The notes under the pieces were generated by a model that was not told the origin of the DNA, did no database searches, and saw nothing but the letters and a program-made list of their open reading frames with translations. Source: Tolypothrix sp. PCC 7712 (GTDB taxonomy: Bacteria > Cyanobacteriota > Cyanobacteriia > Cyanobacteriales > Nostocaceae). From it: DNA of 64,000 nucleotides. Of the stretch, positions 9,090-16,952 are shown one piece after another (position 1 is the first letter of the stretch; every line of letters starts with the position of its first letter). Where the stretch lies: contig NZ_CP063785.1 in assembly GCF_025860405.1 (NCBI RefSeq), positions 2,418,001 to 2,482,000 on the forward strand. Direction: 5' to 3'. The translations under genes were made by a program, and so were the position numbers.

Positions 9090-9122
9090 CAAGCGCTCAG
9101 GCTCACAAAGTCTGGGCGCTTG
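9090..9122 (+). terminator. Hairpin after the Met/Cys-rich gene
   Basis: An 11-bp stem (CAAGCGCTCAG with CTGGGCGCTTG, one G-T pair) and an 11-base loop, 40 bases after the stop codon. There is no clear T run after it, so termination is likely but not certain. Confidence 0.55.
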
Positions 9123-9246
9123 AAGTATATTGATAGAAAAAAGTGCATAATAAAGAATTAAAATAACAAGTATCAATAGGTATATTAACTATTGAGAATT
9201 TCAATATTTAAATGATTGCGATCAAAATGAAATAAATGCAGAACTG

Positions 9247-9340
9247 ATACTAATTTGAAAAAAGAATGCGACAGATTGTAGGGGCACGGCGTGCCCTCTG
9301 GAATATATTGATGCGTCACGAACATTTTTTGATTTGGTAT
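9247..9340. mobile_element. MITE-like element, ATACCAATT family, copy 1
   Basis: About 94 bp bounded by imperfect terminal inverted repeats (ATACTAATTTG at the left, GATTTGGTAT at the right), with a central palindrome GGGCACGGCGTGCCC. It is colinear over its whole length with the copy at 9423-9521. No protein is encoded. Confidence 0.65.
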
Positions 9341-9422
9341 CACTTATTAAAGAAGCCAGAAGAATTGGGGGAGAATCCCCCAAACCCCCTCCAAAATTAT
9401 TGTTCGGTTTTTTTGTTGAGTA
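9341..9422. repeat. Dispersed repeat core lying between two MITE copies
   Basis: Reverse-complemented, this segment (ACTCAACAAAAAAAC..., TTTTGGAGGGGGTTT, GGGGAGA/TCTCCCCC) matches the core of the larger elements at 14354-14681 and 36610-36846, but lacks their terminal inverted repeats. Confidence 0.7.
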
Positions 9423-9521
9423 ATACCAATTTGAAAAAAGAATGCAACAGATTGTAGAGGCACGGCACGCCGTGCCCTCTAGCATATCTTGATGTGTCGC
9501 AAACATTATTTGAATTGGTAT
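9423..9521. mobile_element. MITE-like element, ATACCAATT family, copy 2
   Basis: About 99 bp with terminal inverted repeats ATACCAATT/AATTGGTAT and a central palindrome GGCACGGC-AC-GCCGTGCC. Same family and same orientation as the copy at 9247-9340. Confidence 0.7.
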
Positions 9522-9549
9522 GACCTTGACTCAAAAATCTACAGGAAAG

Positions 9550-9711
9550 ATGACAATGGTTAGTAGCCTTAAAGAACTAATTGATGAGTGAGAATTGGGT
9601 CACAGTAACGATCCAGAAGAAAGGTTTATTAGTAGCGGTGTGAGTTGAGAAATCTATGAAGCTGACGAATTTGAGCAGGGGTTGAAAGCAGCCGATGAAC
9701 GCCAGCAATAG
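9550..9711 (+). pseudogene. Small gene with two in-frame TGA codons
   Basis: An AGGAAAG ribosome-binding site is followed by ATG and a single frame reading MTMVSSLKELIDE, TGA, ELGHSNDPEERFISSGVS, TGA, EIYEADEFEQGLKAADERQQ, TAG. All three pieces are acidic and hydrophilic and look like one small protein of about 53 residues. The two TGA codons suggest a decayed gene. I do not recognise the family; an antitoxin-like or small regulatory protein is possible but unsupported. Confidence 0.4.
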
Positions 9712-9858
9712 CCCTGACAATTAAAATCTGTAATTAGACGTAGGCAAGAGTATATTACGTCTGTATAAGGGTAGGTAATGAAAACCGATAAATTTGGTAG
9801 GTTGGTAATAGGATGGGTGAAATTAAAATTTCCTGTCTGAATTACCAAGGATTTGCTT

Positions 9859-10158
9859 ATGAATTATCAGAAGCTAGACGCTGCCCTAGCCACAGCCCTT
9901 AATGATGTATCAGACCCAGAAACACCAAGTTTGACAGTATTTATCCATACCGAACCTATTTTAGATGCTGACGCAACTGCTGTCTTAGAAAATCTTAATG
10001 TGGCTGACGTAACTCCAGAAAAAGATACTTTTACAGCCACCCTTTCCGCCAATGCAATTGACCAGCTATCTGCACAACCTTGGGTACAATATCTCAAGTT
10101 ATCGCAGAAATTGCATTTAGTTAACACCAGGTTAAATTTCCGTAAATTGGGTGTTTAA
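9859..10158 (+). CDS. Conserved-looking hypothetical protein
   Basis: A 99-residue acidic protein starting MNYQKLDAALATALND. AAGGA lies 8 bases before this ATG, so it is preferred to the in-frame TTG six bases upstream. The body (LTVFIHTEPILDADATAVLENLNV, FTATLSANAIDQLSAQPWVQYLKLS) suggests a small alpha/beta fold with no membrane segment or signal peptide. I do not recognise the family. The nearest recognisable neighbour is glgC, 440 bases downstream. Confidence 0.6.
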   Translation: MNYQKLDAALATALNDVSDPETPSLTVFIHTEPILDADATAVLENLNVADVTPEKDTFTATLSANAIDQLSAQPWVQYLKLSQKLHLVNTRLNFRKLGV

Positions 10159-10597
10159 TTTACTATTTAGCGATCGCACTCTTATTAGCTATGTTTCTAT
10201 ACAGTTAAACACTGCATATTAAGAGTTGGCAAAGACTAAGCAAAAATATTGTGAACAGAATTTGACAATTTTTCTGAAAACTATAAGTAGCTACTTTGTT
10301 CTTTGTAAAACCTTGAGCATAGTAAGGCTTACTGCCTGAGAAAGTGGGTTTTGTTAAAAAAAGCTAAGTTGTTAATATAGAGAGATTGCCGAGTTGTCAA
10401 ACTTGATTGGCGATCGCATCTTTTTCCCAGGTGTTAATCAATACATAGCTTTTGATGTGCTATTTATTGGTAGCGACATATATCACCGGCAGCATTCTGT
10501 AAAATTCACTAACTATAATCTTTGATCCCCCCTTACCTATGGTGGCAGACAGTCCTAAACTTAAGGTGAGAGTTGAAAGGCAGTCGGGAGACATTTT
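10159..10597. other. glgC upstream region
   Basis: About 440 bases with one HIP1-like site and AT-rich stretches; it must contain the glgC promoter. No open frame or clear hairpin is seen. Confidence 0.5.
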
Positions 10598-11890
10598 GTG
10601 AAAAAAGTTATAGCAATCATTCTCGGTGGTGGTGCAGGTACTCGCCTTTACCCGTTAACGAAACTACGTGCTAAACCAGCCGTACCAGTGGCAGGAAAGT
10701 ACCGCTTAATCGATATCCCTGTCAGCAACTGCATAAATTCCGAAATATTTAAAATCTACGTCCTGACACAATTCAACTCAGCTTCTCTGAATCGCCACAT
10801 TGCTCGTGCTTACAATTTTAGTGGCTTCAGTGAAGGCTTTGTGGAAGTATTAGCAGCACAGCAAACCCCAGAAAACCCCAACTGGTTCCAAGGTACGGCT
10901 GATGCTGTGCGTCAGTACATCTGGTTGTTGGAAGAATGGGATGCAGAAGAATATCTAATTCTTTCTGGCGATCACTTGTACCGCATGGATTACCGTGAAT
11001 TTGTCGAACGCCATAGAGAAACGGGTGCCGATATTACTCTCTCAGTTATACCTATCGACGATCGCCGCGCTTCGGATTTCGGCTTAATGAAAATCGATCA
11101 ATCCGGTAGAGTGGTTGACTTTAGCGAAAAACCCAAGGGCGAAGCTTTAGCTAAAATGCGCGTTGATACTACCATCCTGGGATTAAGCCCAGAAGAAGCC
11201 CAACGCCAACCCTACATCGCCTCGATGGGAATTTATGTCTTTAAAAAAGATGTTTTGATCAAATTGTTGAAAGAATCTTTAGAAAGTACAGATTTTGGCA
11301 AAGAAATTATTCCTGATGCTGCTAAAGATTACAACGTTCAAGCTTACTTATTTGATGATTACTGGGAAGATATCGGAACCATCGAAGCCTTTTATAATGC
11401 CAATTTAGCTCTGACACAACTACCCCAACCGCCCTTTAGTTTCTACGATGAAGAAGCGCCAATTTATACCCGCGCTCGTTACTTGCCTCCCACTAAGCTG
11501 TTAGATTGCCAGATTACCCAATCCTTGATTGGTGAAGGTTGTATTCTGAAAAATTGTCGCATTCAACATTCAGTTTTAGGAGTGCGATCGCGCGTTGAAT
11601 CTGGTACTGTCATCGAAGAATCCCTGATTATGGGTGCCGATTATTACCAATCTGCGATAGAACGCCGCCAATGCAATACAGTCCCAGAAGAAATTTCTGT
11701 AGGAATTTGTGCAGATAGCATCATCCGCCGGGCAATTATTGATAAAAACGCTCGCATCGGTTGTGATGTGAAAATTATCAATAAAGACAACGTCCAAGAA
11801 GCAGATCGTGAAAGCCAAGGCTTCTATATCCGCAGCGGCATTGTCGTCGTGTTGAAAAATGCCGTAATTCCCGATGGGACAATCATTTAG
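10598..11890 (+). CDS. glgC: Glucose-1-phosphate adenylyltransferase (ADP-glucose pyrophosphorylase)
   Basis: Makes ADP-glucose from ATP and glucose-1-phosphate, the committed step of glycogen synthesis; in cyanobacteria it is activated by 3-phosphoglycerate. The 430 residues begin with GTG and the nucleotide-binding motif [24 protein letters not shown], followed by [21 protein letters not shown], the sugar-phosphate region [10 protein letters not shown] and the left-handed beta-helix C-terminus ending in [17 protein letters not shown]. Length and sequence are those of the cyanobacterial enzyme. It stands alone; glgP is 45 kb away. Confidence 0.97.
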   Translation: MKKVIAIILGGGAGTRLYPLTKLRAKPAVPVAGKYRLIDIPVSNCINSEIFKIYVLTQFNSASLNRHIARAYNFSGFSEGFVEVLAAQQTPENPNWFQGTADAVRQYIWLLEEWDAEEYLILSGDHLYRMDYREFVERHRETGADITLSVIPIDDRRASDFGLMKIDQSGRVVDFSEKPKGEALAKMRVDTTILGLSPEEAQRQPYIASMGIYVFKKDVLIKLLKESLESTDFGKEIIPDAAKDYNVQAYLFDDYWEDIGTIEAFYNANLALTQLPQPPFSFYDEEAPIYTRARYLPPTKLLDCQITQSLIGEGCILKNCRIQHSVLGVRSRVESGTVIEESLIMGADYYQSAIERRQCNTVPEEISVGICADSIIRRAIIDKNARIGCDVKIINKDNVQEADRESQGFYIRSGIVVVLKNAVIPDGTII

Positions 11891-11894
11891 TGAT

Positions 11895-11933
11895 TAGTCA
11901 TTGGTCATTGGTCATTGGTCATTAGTCAAGATT
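11895..11933. repeat. GTCATTG-type heptamer repeat
   Basis: Four to five copies of GTCATTG/GTCATTA directly after the glgC stop codon; a short related stretch (GACTAATGACTAATGAC) occurs at 12024-12041, running into the start of the next gene. Confidence 0.85.
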
Positions 11934-12037
11934 TATTGATTAAGGACTAATGACATACAAACTGTAGCAGTAAATTTCCTCCCCACAGGTGTACTGTTGT
12001 TGGTAATTATTTGTTTTCGACAAATGACTAATGACTA

Positions 12038-12547
12038 ATGACAAAACTCTTGTTGTTGATTGGTCTTCCGGGTAGCGGTAAGTCAACTTGGGTAAAACGA
12101 TTGCTCGCAGAATGCCCCCAAACACAGCTGATTTCTACAGATGGCATTCGGGGGCAGTTGTTTGGGAATGAAGCGATTCAAGGGCATTGGCTGCTGATTT
12201 TGCGAGAAATTCGGCGGCTATTACACCAGGCTCAAACCCAAGGGAAAACAGTGATTTACGATGCTACTAATGCCCAGCGTCGCCATCGCCGTGAAGTGAT
12301 TGCCCTAGCGCGTGAGTTCGGCTTTAGCCACATTACTGGGTTATGGGCAGATACTCCAGTATGGCTGTGTTTAGCACGAAATCAAAAGCGCGATCGCCAG
12401 GTTCCTGAAGAAGTCATTTTCAAAATGCATCGTCAATTACGGGACGCACCCCCAACCGTAGAAGATGGACTCGATAGCCTAATTCGCTTATCAGGATTGC
12501 GGGAGTACGGGAATCGCACTCATCCTACGAGCGAGAACCCCACTTGA
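12038..12547 (+). CDS. P-loop kinase-like ATPase (AAA_33 / polynucleotide-kinase type)
   Basis: The 169 residues start MTKLLLLIGLPGSGKSTWVKRLL, a Walker A motif at residues 9-17, and continue with STDGIRGQLFG, KTVIYDATNAQRRHRRE (Walker B/substrate region) and ARNQKRDRQVPEEVI, the lid-like basic segment of small kinases related to the kinase domain of polynucleotide kinase. The substrate is unknown. The start overlaps a TGACTAATGAC-type repeat, so translation begins within repeat sequence. The C-terminal tail (YGNRTHPTSENPT) looks unconserved. Confidence 0.8.
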   Translation: MTKLLLLIGLPGSGKSTWVKRLLAECPQTQLISTDGIRGQLFGNEAIQGHWLLILREIRRLLHQAQTQGKTVIYDATNAQRRHRREVIALAREFGFSHITGLWADTPVWLCLARNQKRDRQVPEEVIFKMHRQLRDAPPTVEDGLDSLIRLSGLREYGNRTHPTSENPT

Positions 12548-12668
12548 TTTTTGATGATGTTTGTTAATTTAAAATCAGAATCTATTTGCTGGGCATTATA
12601 CCTGGCAAATAACATATCTAACATCTTAGAAATAGAACATAACAGAAATTTCTACAGGAGGCTGGTAG

Positions 12669-13658
12669 ATGGCTGCAACCGACTTCAAAGACTATTACGC
12701 AATTTTGGGAGTAAGTAAGACTGCCAGTCCAGAGGAAATTAAACAAGCTTTTCGGAAATTAGCCCGCAAGTTTCACCCTGATGTTAACCCAGGCAATAAA
12801 CAGGCAGAGGCAAGTTTTAAAGAAGTGAACGAAGCCTACGAAGTTTTGTCAGACCCAGACAAGCGCAAAAAATATGACCAATTTGGTCAATACTGGAAAC
12901 AAGCTGGTCAAGGCTTCCCCTCTGGTGCTGGTGTGGATATGGGCGGTTTTGACTTCAGCCAATACGGTAGTTTTAATGACTTCCTCAATGAGTTATTTGG
13001 TGGTGCTGGCCCTCGCAGTAACCGTCAAAACTATTCTTATAGCACTAGCACTTCTTCCAGAAGACCAGGCGGTTTTGGCGGTTTTAACGATTTTGGCTTC
13101 CAAGATATGGGCGCAGGGACTAGCCAAGATAGCGAAGCCACAATTACACTGACTTTTGCGGAAGCATTTGCTGGGATTCAAAAGCGCTTTAGCTTAGGTA
13201 ATGAAACTATAGATGTACGTATACCTGCGGGTGCGAAAGCTGGTACGCGTTTGCGTGTGCGTGGTAAAGGTCAAATCAATCCCATGACTCAACAAAGGGG
13301 TGATTTGTACTTAAAAGTGGAACTTCAGCCTCATTCCTTCTTCCAATTTGAAGGCGATAACCTCATCTGTGAAGTTCCCATTACACCAGATGAAGCTACC
13401 TTAGGAGCTTCTATTGATGTTCCCACACCCGATGGTTCAGTGAATGTAAAACTACCTGCGGGAGTACGTTCTGGCCAATCCCTGCGTTTGCGTGGTAAAG
13501 GTTGGCCCCTAGCCAAGGGTGGACGTGGCGATCAGTTGGTGAAGGTGGCGATTGTCCCACCAAAAGATATGAGCCAACAAGAGCGCGAGTATTATGAAAA
13601 AATCCGAGCTATACGCACCTACAACCCCCGCAGTCATTTGCAGCAAGTCAAGCTATAA
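12669..13658 (+). CDS. dnaJ: DnaJ-class co-chaperone (type II, CbpA-like)
   Basis: Stimulates DnaK ATPase and hands over unfolded substrates. The 329 residues have a J domain with the HPD motif at 36-38 ([11 protein letters not shown]), a Gly/Phe/Ser-rich linker (about 80-145) and two DnaJ C-terminal beta domains ([19 protein letters not shown] and [20 protein letters not shown]). The zinc-finger domain of type I DnaJ is absent, so this is a type II/CbpA-like member. AGGAGG lies just before the ATG. It is followed by a good hairpin and is probably monocistronic. Confidence 0.93.
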   Translation: MAATDFKDYYAILGVSKTASPEEIKQAFRKLARKFHPDVNPGNKQAEASFKEVNEAYEVLSDPDKRKKYDQFGQYWKQAGQGFPSGAGVDMGGFDFSQYGSFNDFLNELFGGAGPRSNRQNYSYSTSTSSRRPGGFGGFNDFGFQDMGAGTSQDSEATITLTFAEAFAGIQKRFSLGNETIDVRIPAGAKAGTRLRVRGKGQINPMTQQRGDLYLKVELQPHSFFQFEGDNLICEVPITPDEATLGASIDVPTPDGSVNVKLPAGVRSGQSLRLRGKGWPLAKGGRGDQLVKVAIVPPKDMSQQEREYYEKIRAIRTYNPRSHLQQVKL

Positions 13659-13681
13659 CTTTGCTGCAGTTGTAAACAAAC

Positions 13682-13703
13682 AAAGCCTGCTGATGCAGGC
13701 TTT
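13682..13703 (+). terminator. dnaJ terminator hairpin
   Basis: A perfect 9-bp stem AAAGCCTGC/GCAGGCTTT with loop TGAT, 24 bases after the stop codon. Confidence 0.7.
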
Positions 13704-13869
13704 AACATAATTAGGTTGTCAATCAAATGAAATAAATAAGTTTGTATCGTTAGCCTTTGAGCGATTGAGAATGGTTGCTTGACTGATGCAGTGTGGTATT
13801 AGATTTGCCCCAAATCATTATTTTGCAAGTAGTTGCAAAATTACCAGGGTTTCAAGATGATTTCTGGAG

Positions 13870-14085
13870 TTATTCCTCAACATTCTCCAATGCATTAGGC
13901 TTATGCCCGGCTTTTTTCCCTGTTTTGTCGCTTTCTACCAAATATTCTGGATTGTCGGGAGAAGCGGCTACATGATGCCCTTTAATATCAGTAGGCGAAG
14001 TAATCTTTTCTTGCACTTCACCAGTGGTTTCACCTTGCGCTGTATTCCACTTCACCTTATCGCCTTTCTTAAACTCTTCAGTCAT
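13870..14085 (-). CDS. DUF2945 (HVA1 TUDOR-like) small protein
   Basis: A 71-residue protein beginning MTEEFKKGDKVKWNTAQGETTGEVQEKIT. The KGDKVxWN..QG.T.G.V pattern and the closing region (PEYLVESDKTGKKAGHKPNAL) are those of DUF2945, a small TUDOR-like fold found in bacteria and fungi whose function is unknown. It is convergent with dnaJ and read alone. Confidence 0.85.
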   Translation of the reverse strand: MTEEFKKGDKVKWNTAQGETTGEVQEKITSPTDIKGHHVAASPDNPEYLVESDKTGKKAGHKPNALENVEE

Positions 14086-14353
14086 GGGTTATTCTCACTG
14101 CTGTTTTATACCTGCTCATTATGTTGAACTTGTACAAAAAATTAATCACTCGATAGACATAAAACAAAGCTAAGTAGGGCGCTGCATTTAAAGATAAATA
14201 GTCATGGTCATTTTCACTTCAACGCTTTACCTTTTGAAACTCAATTTTTCGGTAATAATGACCACGGAAAACTGCATCAGCCTGTAGAGCTTTCACAAGT
14301 ACCAACTCTATATAAGTGCCATTTCACCTACTTTTATTTTTACTTTATAAATA

Positions 14354-14681
14354 AATACAGTTCAGAAAATTAATTGATAACAAAACAAAAAAACTAGTTA
14401 CTCAACAAAAAAACAGAACAATAATTTTGGAGACAATACTTGTCAGTTAAGGGGAAAAAGAGGAAGGGGAAAAGGGAAAGCAAAAACCTTTAACCCTTAA
14501 CCTTTAACCTTTTCCCCAAAATTGGTTTTGGGGAAAAGGTTAACCGAGTAGTATTGATTTTGGAGGGGGTTTGGAGGACGCAACCGTCACCCAATCGGGG
14601 GTTTGGGGGAGAATCCCCCAATTGATCTGGCTTCTTTAATAAGTGACAATCAATCGCTAATGAGCTTAACTGAACTGTATT
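14354..14681. mobile_element. MITE-like element with perfect 12-bp terminal inverted repeats, carrying a nested insertion
   Basis: Bounded by AATACAGTTCAG (14354-14365) and its exact reverse complement CTGAACTGTATT (14670-14681). The core (ACTCAACAAAAAAAC, TTTTGGAGGGGGTTT, CCCAATCGGGGGTTTGGGGG, TTGATCTGGCTTC) recurs at 36610-36846 and, inverted and without ends, at 9341-9422. Removing the inner element at 14433-14556 restores continuity with the other copies. No transposase is encoded. Confidence 0.75.
14433..14556. mobile_element. Nested MITE-like element with 9-bp target duplication
   Basis: Begins ACAATACTTGTCAGTTAA and ends TTAACCGAGTAGTATTG, i.e. imperfect inverted termini CAATACTnnTCnGTTAA. 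It is flanked on both sides by ATTTTGGAG (14424-14432 and 14557-14565), which occurs only once in the uninserted copies, so this looks like a target-site duplication. The interior is GGGGAAAAG/CTTTTCCCC type sequence. A related element ends just before rnhA. Confidence 0.75.
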
Positions 14682-14754
14682 ACTTCATAAATAACCTCTT
14701 AGTATTGCTCAAATTCTCCAGTTATGGGATAACAATCCCAATTTTTTCTTTTTG

Positions 14755-14849
14755 GGAGTACGGTAAACCTCATAACTGATATTGATGAGTATGAGTCAAA
14801 ATTAATCTATCTCAAGGGAAAGCCGCAAAATAGCCGGAGTACGGTAAAC
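14755..14849 (+). promoter_or_regulatory. Two identical 14-bp direct repeats upstream of the DUF4870 gene
   Basis: GGAGTACGGTAAAC occurs at 14755-14768 and 14836-14849, 81 bases apart, the second 68 bases before the start codon. The pair could be activator sites or two promoters using the same -35-like element. Confidence 0.45.
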
Positions 14850-14916
14850 TGCAATACTAAACTGCTGAAGCGACGATTACAATAAAAACTATAAAGCAAG
14901 TGGAGGAGCCACCAGG

Positions 14917-15291
14917 ATGCAAGTTACATACGACCCTGATAAGCGTAAATTGCTATCCTCTCTATGTCATGGGGCGATTTTCTTTAGTACAACATTGTTT
15001 TCTATTGGTATTCCCATCGTAATTAATATTATTTCTGATGACCCAGTTGTCAAAAGCAACGCCAAAGAGTCGATTAATTTTCACTTTAATGTTTGGTTTT
15101 GGGCTACTGTAATTGGAGTACCTATTGCGGTTCTATCTTTCCTGACTTTTGGCCTTGGCGGAATTTTATTCTTCCCGGTTGTAGCTTTGGGTTTTGCAAT
15201 CCACTGGGGATTAACAATCTGGGCGCTATTTCACTGTCTCACAAACCCAGATGAACCGTTCCGCTATCCGTTTATTTTTAGAGTTTTTTAA
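14917..15291 (+). CDS. DUF4870 domain membrane protein
   Basis: A 124-residue protein with three hydrophobic segments (about 15-37, 57-78 and 82-108), matching DUF4870: LCHGAIFFSTTLFSIGIPIVINI, SINFHFNVWFWATVIGVPIAVLSF, VALGFAIHWGLTIWALFHCLTNP. Function is unknown in the family; Tic20-like topology has been noted. A GGAGG site sits 13 bases before the ATG. The upstream 14-bp direct repeats and the strong downstream terminator suggest a separately regulated single-gene unit. Confidence 0.85.
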   Translation: MQVTYDPDKRKLLSSLCHGAIFFSTTLFSIGIPIVINIISDDPVVKSNAKESINFHFNVWFWATVIGVPIAVLSFLTFGLGGILFFPVVALGFAIHWGLTIWALFHCLTNPDEPFRYPFIFRVF

Positions 15292-15326
15292 TCTTACAAA
15301 CTACAGATAAAAGAGGATGTTTGCCC

Positions 15327-15354
15327 AAGGGATGATACTTTCATCCCTTTTTTT
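15327..15354 (+). terminator. Rho-independent terminator of the DUF4870 gene
   Basis: Nine-base-pair stem AAGGGATGA/TCATCCCTT, loop TACTT, followed by a run of seven Ts. Confidence 0.92.
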
Positions 15355-15383
15355 ATCAGGATGCGATCGCAGTTTTATTAAAA

Positions 15384-15761
15384 TTAAAACTCTAATATTT
15401 CTTTAATAATGCTCTTCAGGTCTTTTTCCGCAGGACGTTTTGCAAACTGCTCATGATTATAAATCCATACTAGCTTGATTACATAATCAATCGTATTCAC
15501 CAAGTACATCAATCTAACTTGTCCAGAAGCACCTTTACCAGCTTTTAACTCTAGTTTGTGAAATGTCCATCCTTCAGGTAACTGAATTTTTGCAGGTAAG
15601 GGTTCATTGCGAGAATTTATTGGATATGGATCATCAATTAAACCTTCTAAAACTTCCCCTAACATCTCCACAAAATCGCTTCCTAGAGCTTTCGCCAGTT
15701 TTTTAAAAGAACGCCTAAAATTATCAGATTCCTCAATCGAGAAGGGATTTGAGCCAGTCAC
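15384..15761 (-). CDS. RelE/ParE-superfamily toxin-like protein (partner of the Panacea gene)
   Basis: About 125 residues, beginning MTGSNPFSIEESDNFRRSFKKL from a GTG preceded by AAGGAG; the frame is open seven codons more. The layout, an N-terminal helix pair followed by GWTFHKLELKAG, GQVRLMYLVN and YVIKLVWIYNHEQFAKRP, fits the small RelE/ParE/YafQ fold of mRNA-interferase toxins, though similarity is recognised by pattern only. It overlaps the end of the upstream antitoxin-type gene by 29 bases (more from the earlier start), so translation is coupled. It is probably the toxin of a type II system. Confidence 0.6.
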   Translation of the reverse strand: MTGSNPFSIEESDNFRRSFKKLAKALGSDFVEMLGEVLEGLIDDPYPINSRNEPLPAKIQLPEGWTFHKLELKAGKGASGQVRLMYLVNTIDYVIKLVWIYNHEQFAKRPAEKDLKSIIKEILEF

Positions 15762-16320
15762 GCACTTCTCCTTTAGAAACACGAGTTGAGGGTTCTGAAT
15801 TAATAGCTTCCTCTAAAGTTTGAGACATTACCGATTCATAAGCAGGGTTTTCTCTCTCGATAATGTCAAGCTTCTGATAACCCAAAGCTTTCATATCGTC
15901 TAAGCGAATAGGCTCAGTTGAACTGGCTTGAGGTGCTAAACCCTTGCGAGCCTTTTTCCAAGGAAACTCACCATGAGTCATATCACTCAATCGATATGCA
16001 TGGTAGCCTCCAAAATGTTCCCAAATCTCTTCTAAAAGCTTCTTCTGTTCCTCAGCAATCTGTAACAAAAAATCCTTACTAGGAACAGGTAACTGATTAG
16101 CTTCAAATTCACTATAAAATCTGTATGCAGGTGGACAAACTGGGCCATATCGCCAAGCCTGAATCTCTTCATCAAATAATGGCTCATCATACAGTGCCAA
16201 ATGCAAGCTTTGTGAATAATATAGTAGCTTTTGTACCTTCATATTGGTCATTTCAGCTTCTATACCATCCTCATAAGCTTTAACAATAAAGTAGCGAGCT
16301 ATATTGAGACAATCAAGCAT
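15733..16320 (-). CDS. Panacea (DUF4065/SocA-like) antitoxin-type protein
   Basis: The 195 residues carry the Panacea signature: MLDCLNIARYFI, MTNMKVQKLLYYSQSLHLALYDEPLFDEEIQAWRYGPVCP, then FYSEF and a C-terminal LSDMTHGEFPWKKAR. Panacea domains are known as promiscuous antitoxins that pair with many unrelated toxins; the Caulobacter SocA protein is a relative. Here it is the first gene of a two-gene unit and its 3' end overlaps the RelE-like gene. In other Panacea systems the toxin partner is diverse, so this pair is worth recording. No DNA-binding domain is apparent in it. Confidence 0.85.
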   Translation of the reverse strand: MLDCLNIARYFIVKAYEDGIEAEMTNMKVQKLLYYSQSLHLALYDEPLFDEEIQAWRYGPVCPPAYRFYSEFEANQLPVPSKDFLLQIAEEQKKLLEEIWEHFGGYHAYRLSDMTHGEFPWKKARKGLAPQASSTEPIRLDDMKALGYQKLDIIERENPAYESVMSQTLEEAINSEPSTRVSKGEVRDWLKSLLD

Positions 16321-16492
16321 AACTCATATCTGCAATTAGCAAGTTTTTATGGGAACTTTTATATATTATTATAACTGAAGTTCAATTAATTTAGTACAAA
16401 AATACTATTTTGATAGCGATCGCACTTTGCAAGCATCACAAAACTGGATGTGAATTTAAAATAAAACATATAAAGCTTTTATTTACTAGTCC

Positions 16493-16738
16493 ATGTCGCC
16501 AAATATTCAAAAATATTTTATTCAGAAAACTCCAGGAATTTGCGGAGGTAATGCACGCATCCGCAATACTCGCATTGCTGTTTGGACTCTAGTTTCTTTT
16601 CGTCAGCAAGGTGCTTCTGAGGAAGAATTATTAAGAAATTATCCGACGTTAACAACTGAAAATTTAGCCGCAGCTTGGTTGTATTATAAAGAACATCCAC
16701 AAGAAATTGACCAAGTAATATCAAATCCGCTTAAATAA
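16493..16738 (+). CDS. DUF433 antitoxin-like protein, apparently orphan
   Basis: The 81 residues contain the DUF433 core: TPGICGGNARIRNTRIAVWTLV, QQGASEEELLRNYPTLT, AAWLYYKEH. DUF433 proteins are winged/HTH-like antitoxins that normally precede a DUF5615 PIN-like toxin gene in the same operon. The 214 bases downstream hold only a dispersed repeat and no toxin frame, so the partner has been lost or lies elsewhere. Confidence 0.85.
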   Translation: MSPNIQKYFIQKTPGICGGNARIRNTRIAVWTLVSFRQQGASEEELLRNYPTLTTENLAAAWLYYKEHPQEIDQVISNPLK

Positions 16739-16749
16739 CTCCTTTTTTA

Positions 16750-16800
16750 TCGAACCGCATTCGCGAAGCGTCTCGCAGAGAAGACACAAAGAACGCAAAG
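16750..16800. repeat. Short dispersed repeat (GCGAAGCGTCTCGCAGAGAAG type)
   Basis: A member of the Nostoc-type family that also appears at 44036-44097, 51605-51694, 54715-54765 and 55632-55663, followed by purine-rich sequence. Confidence 0.65.
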
Positions 16801-16952
16801 AGAAGAGGAGTAAGAAGATAAAGGGGTAAAGAAGCCGGATTTGGTATAATAACTGACGAAGGATAATCTGAAAAAGTTTTATACTAATGAAAATTTTCTG
16901 TCATATTGAGGTTAATGATTACATAAGCTTAGTTATGATGTGTTGATATTAT

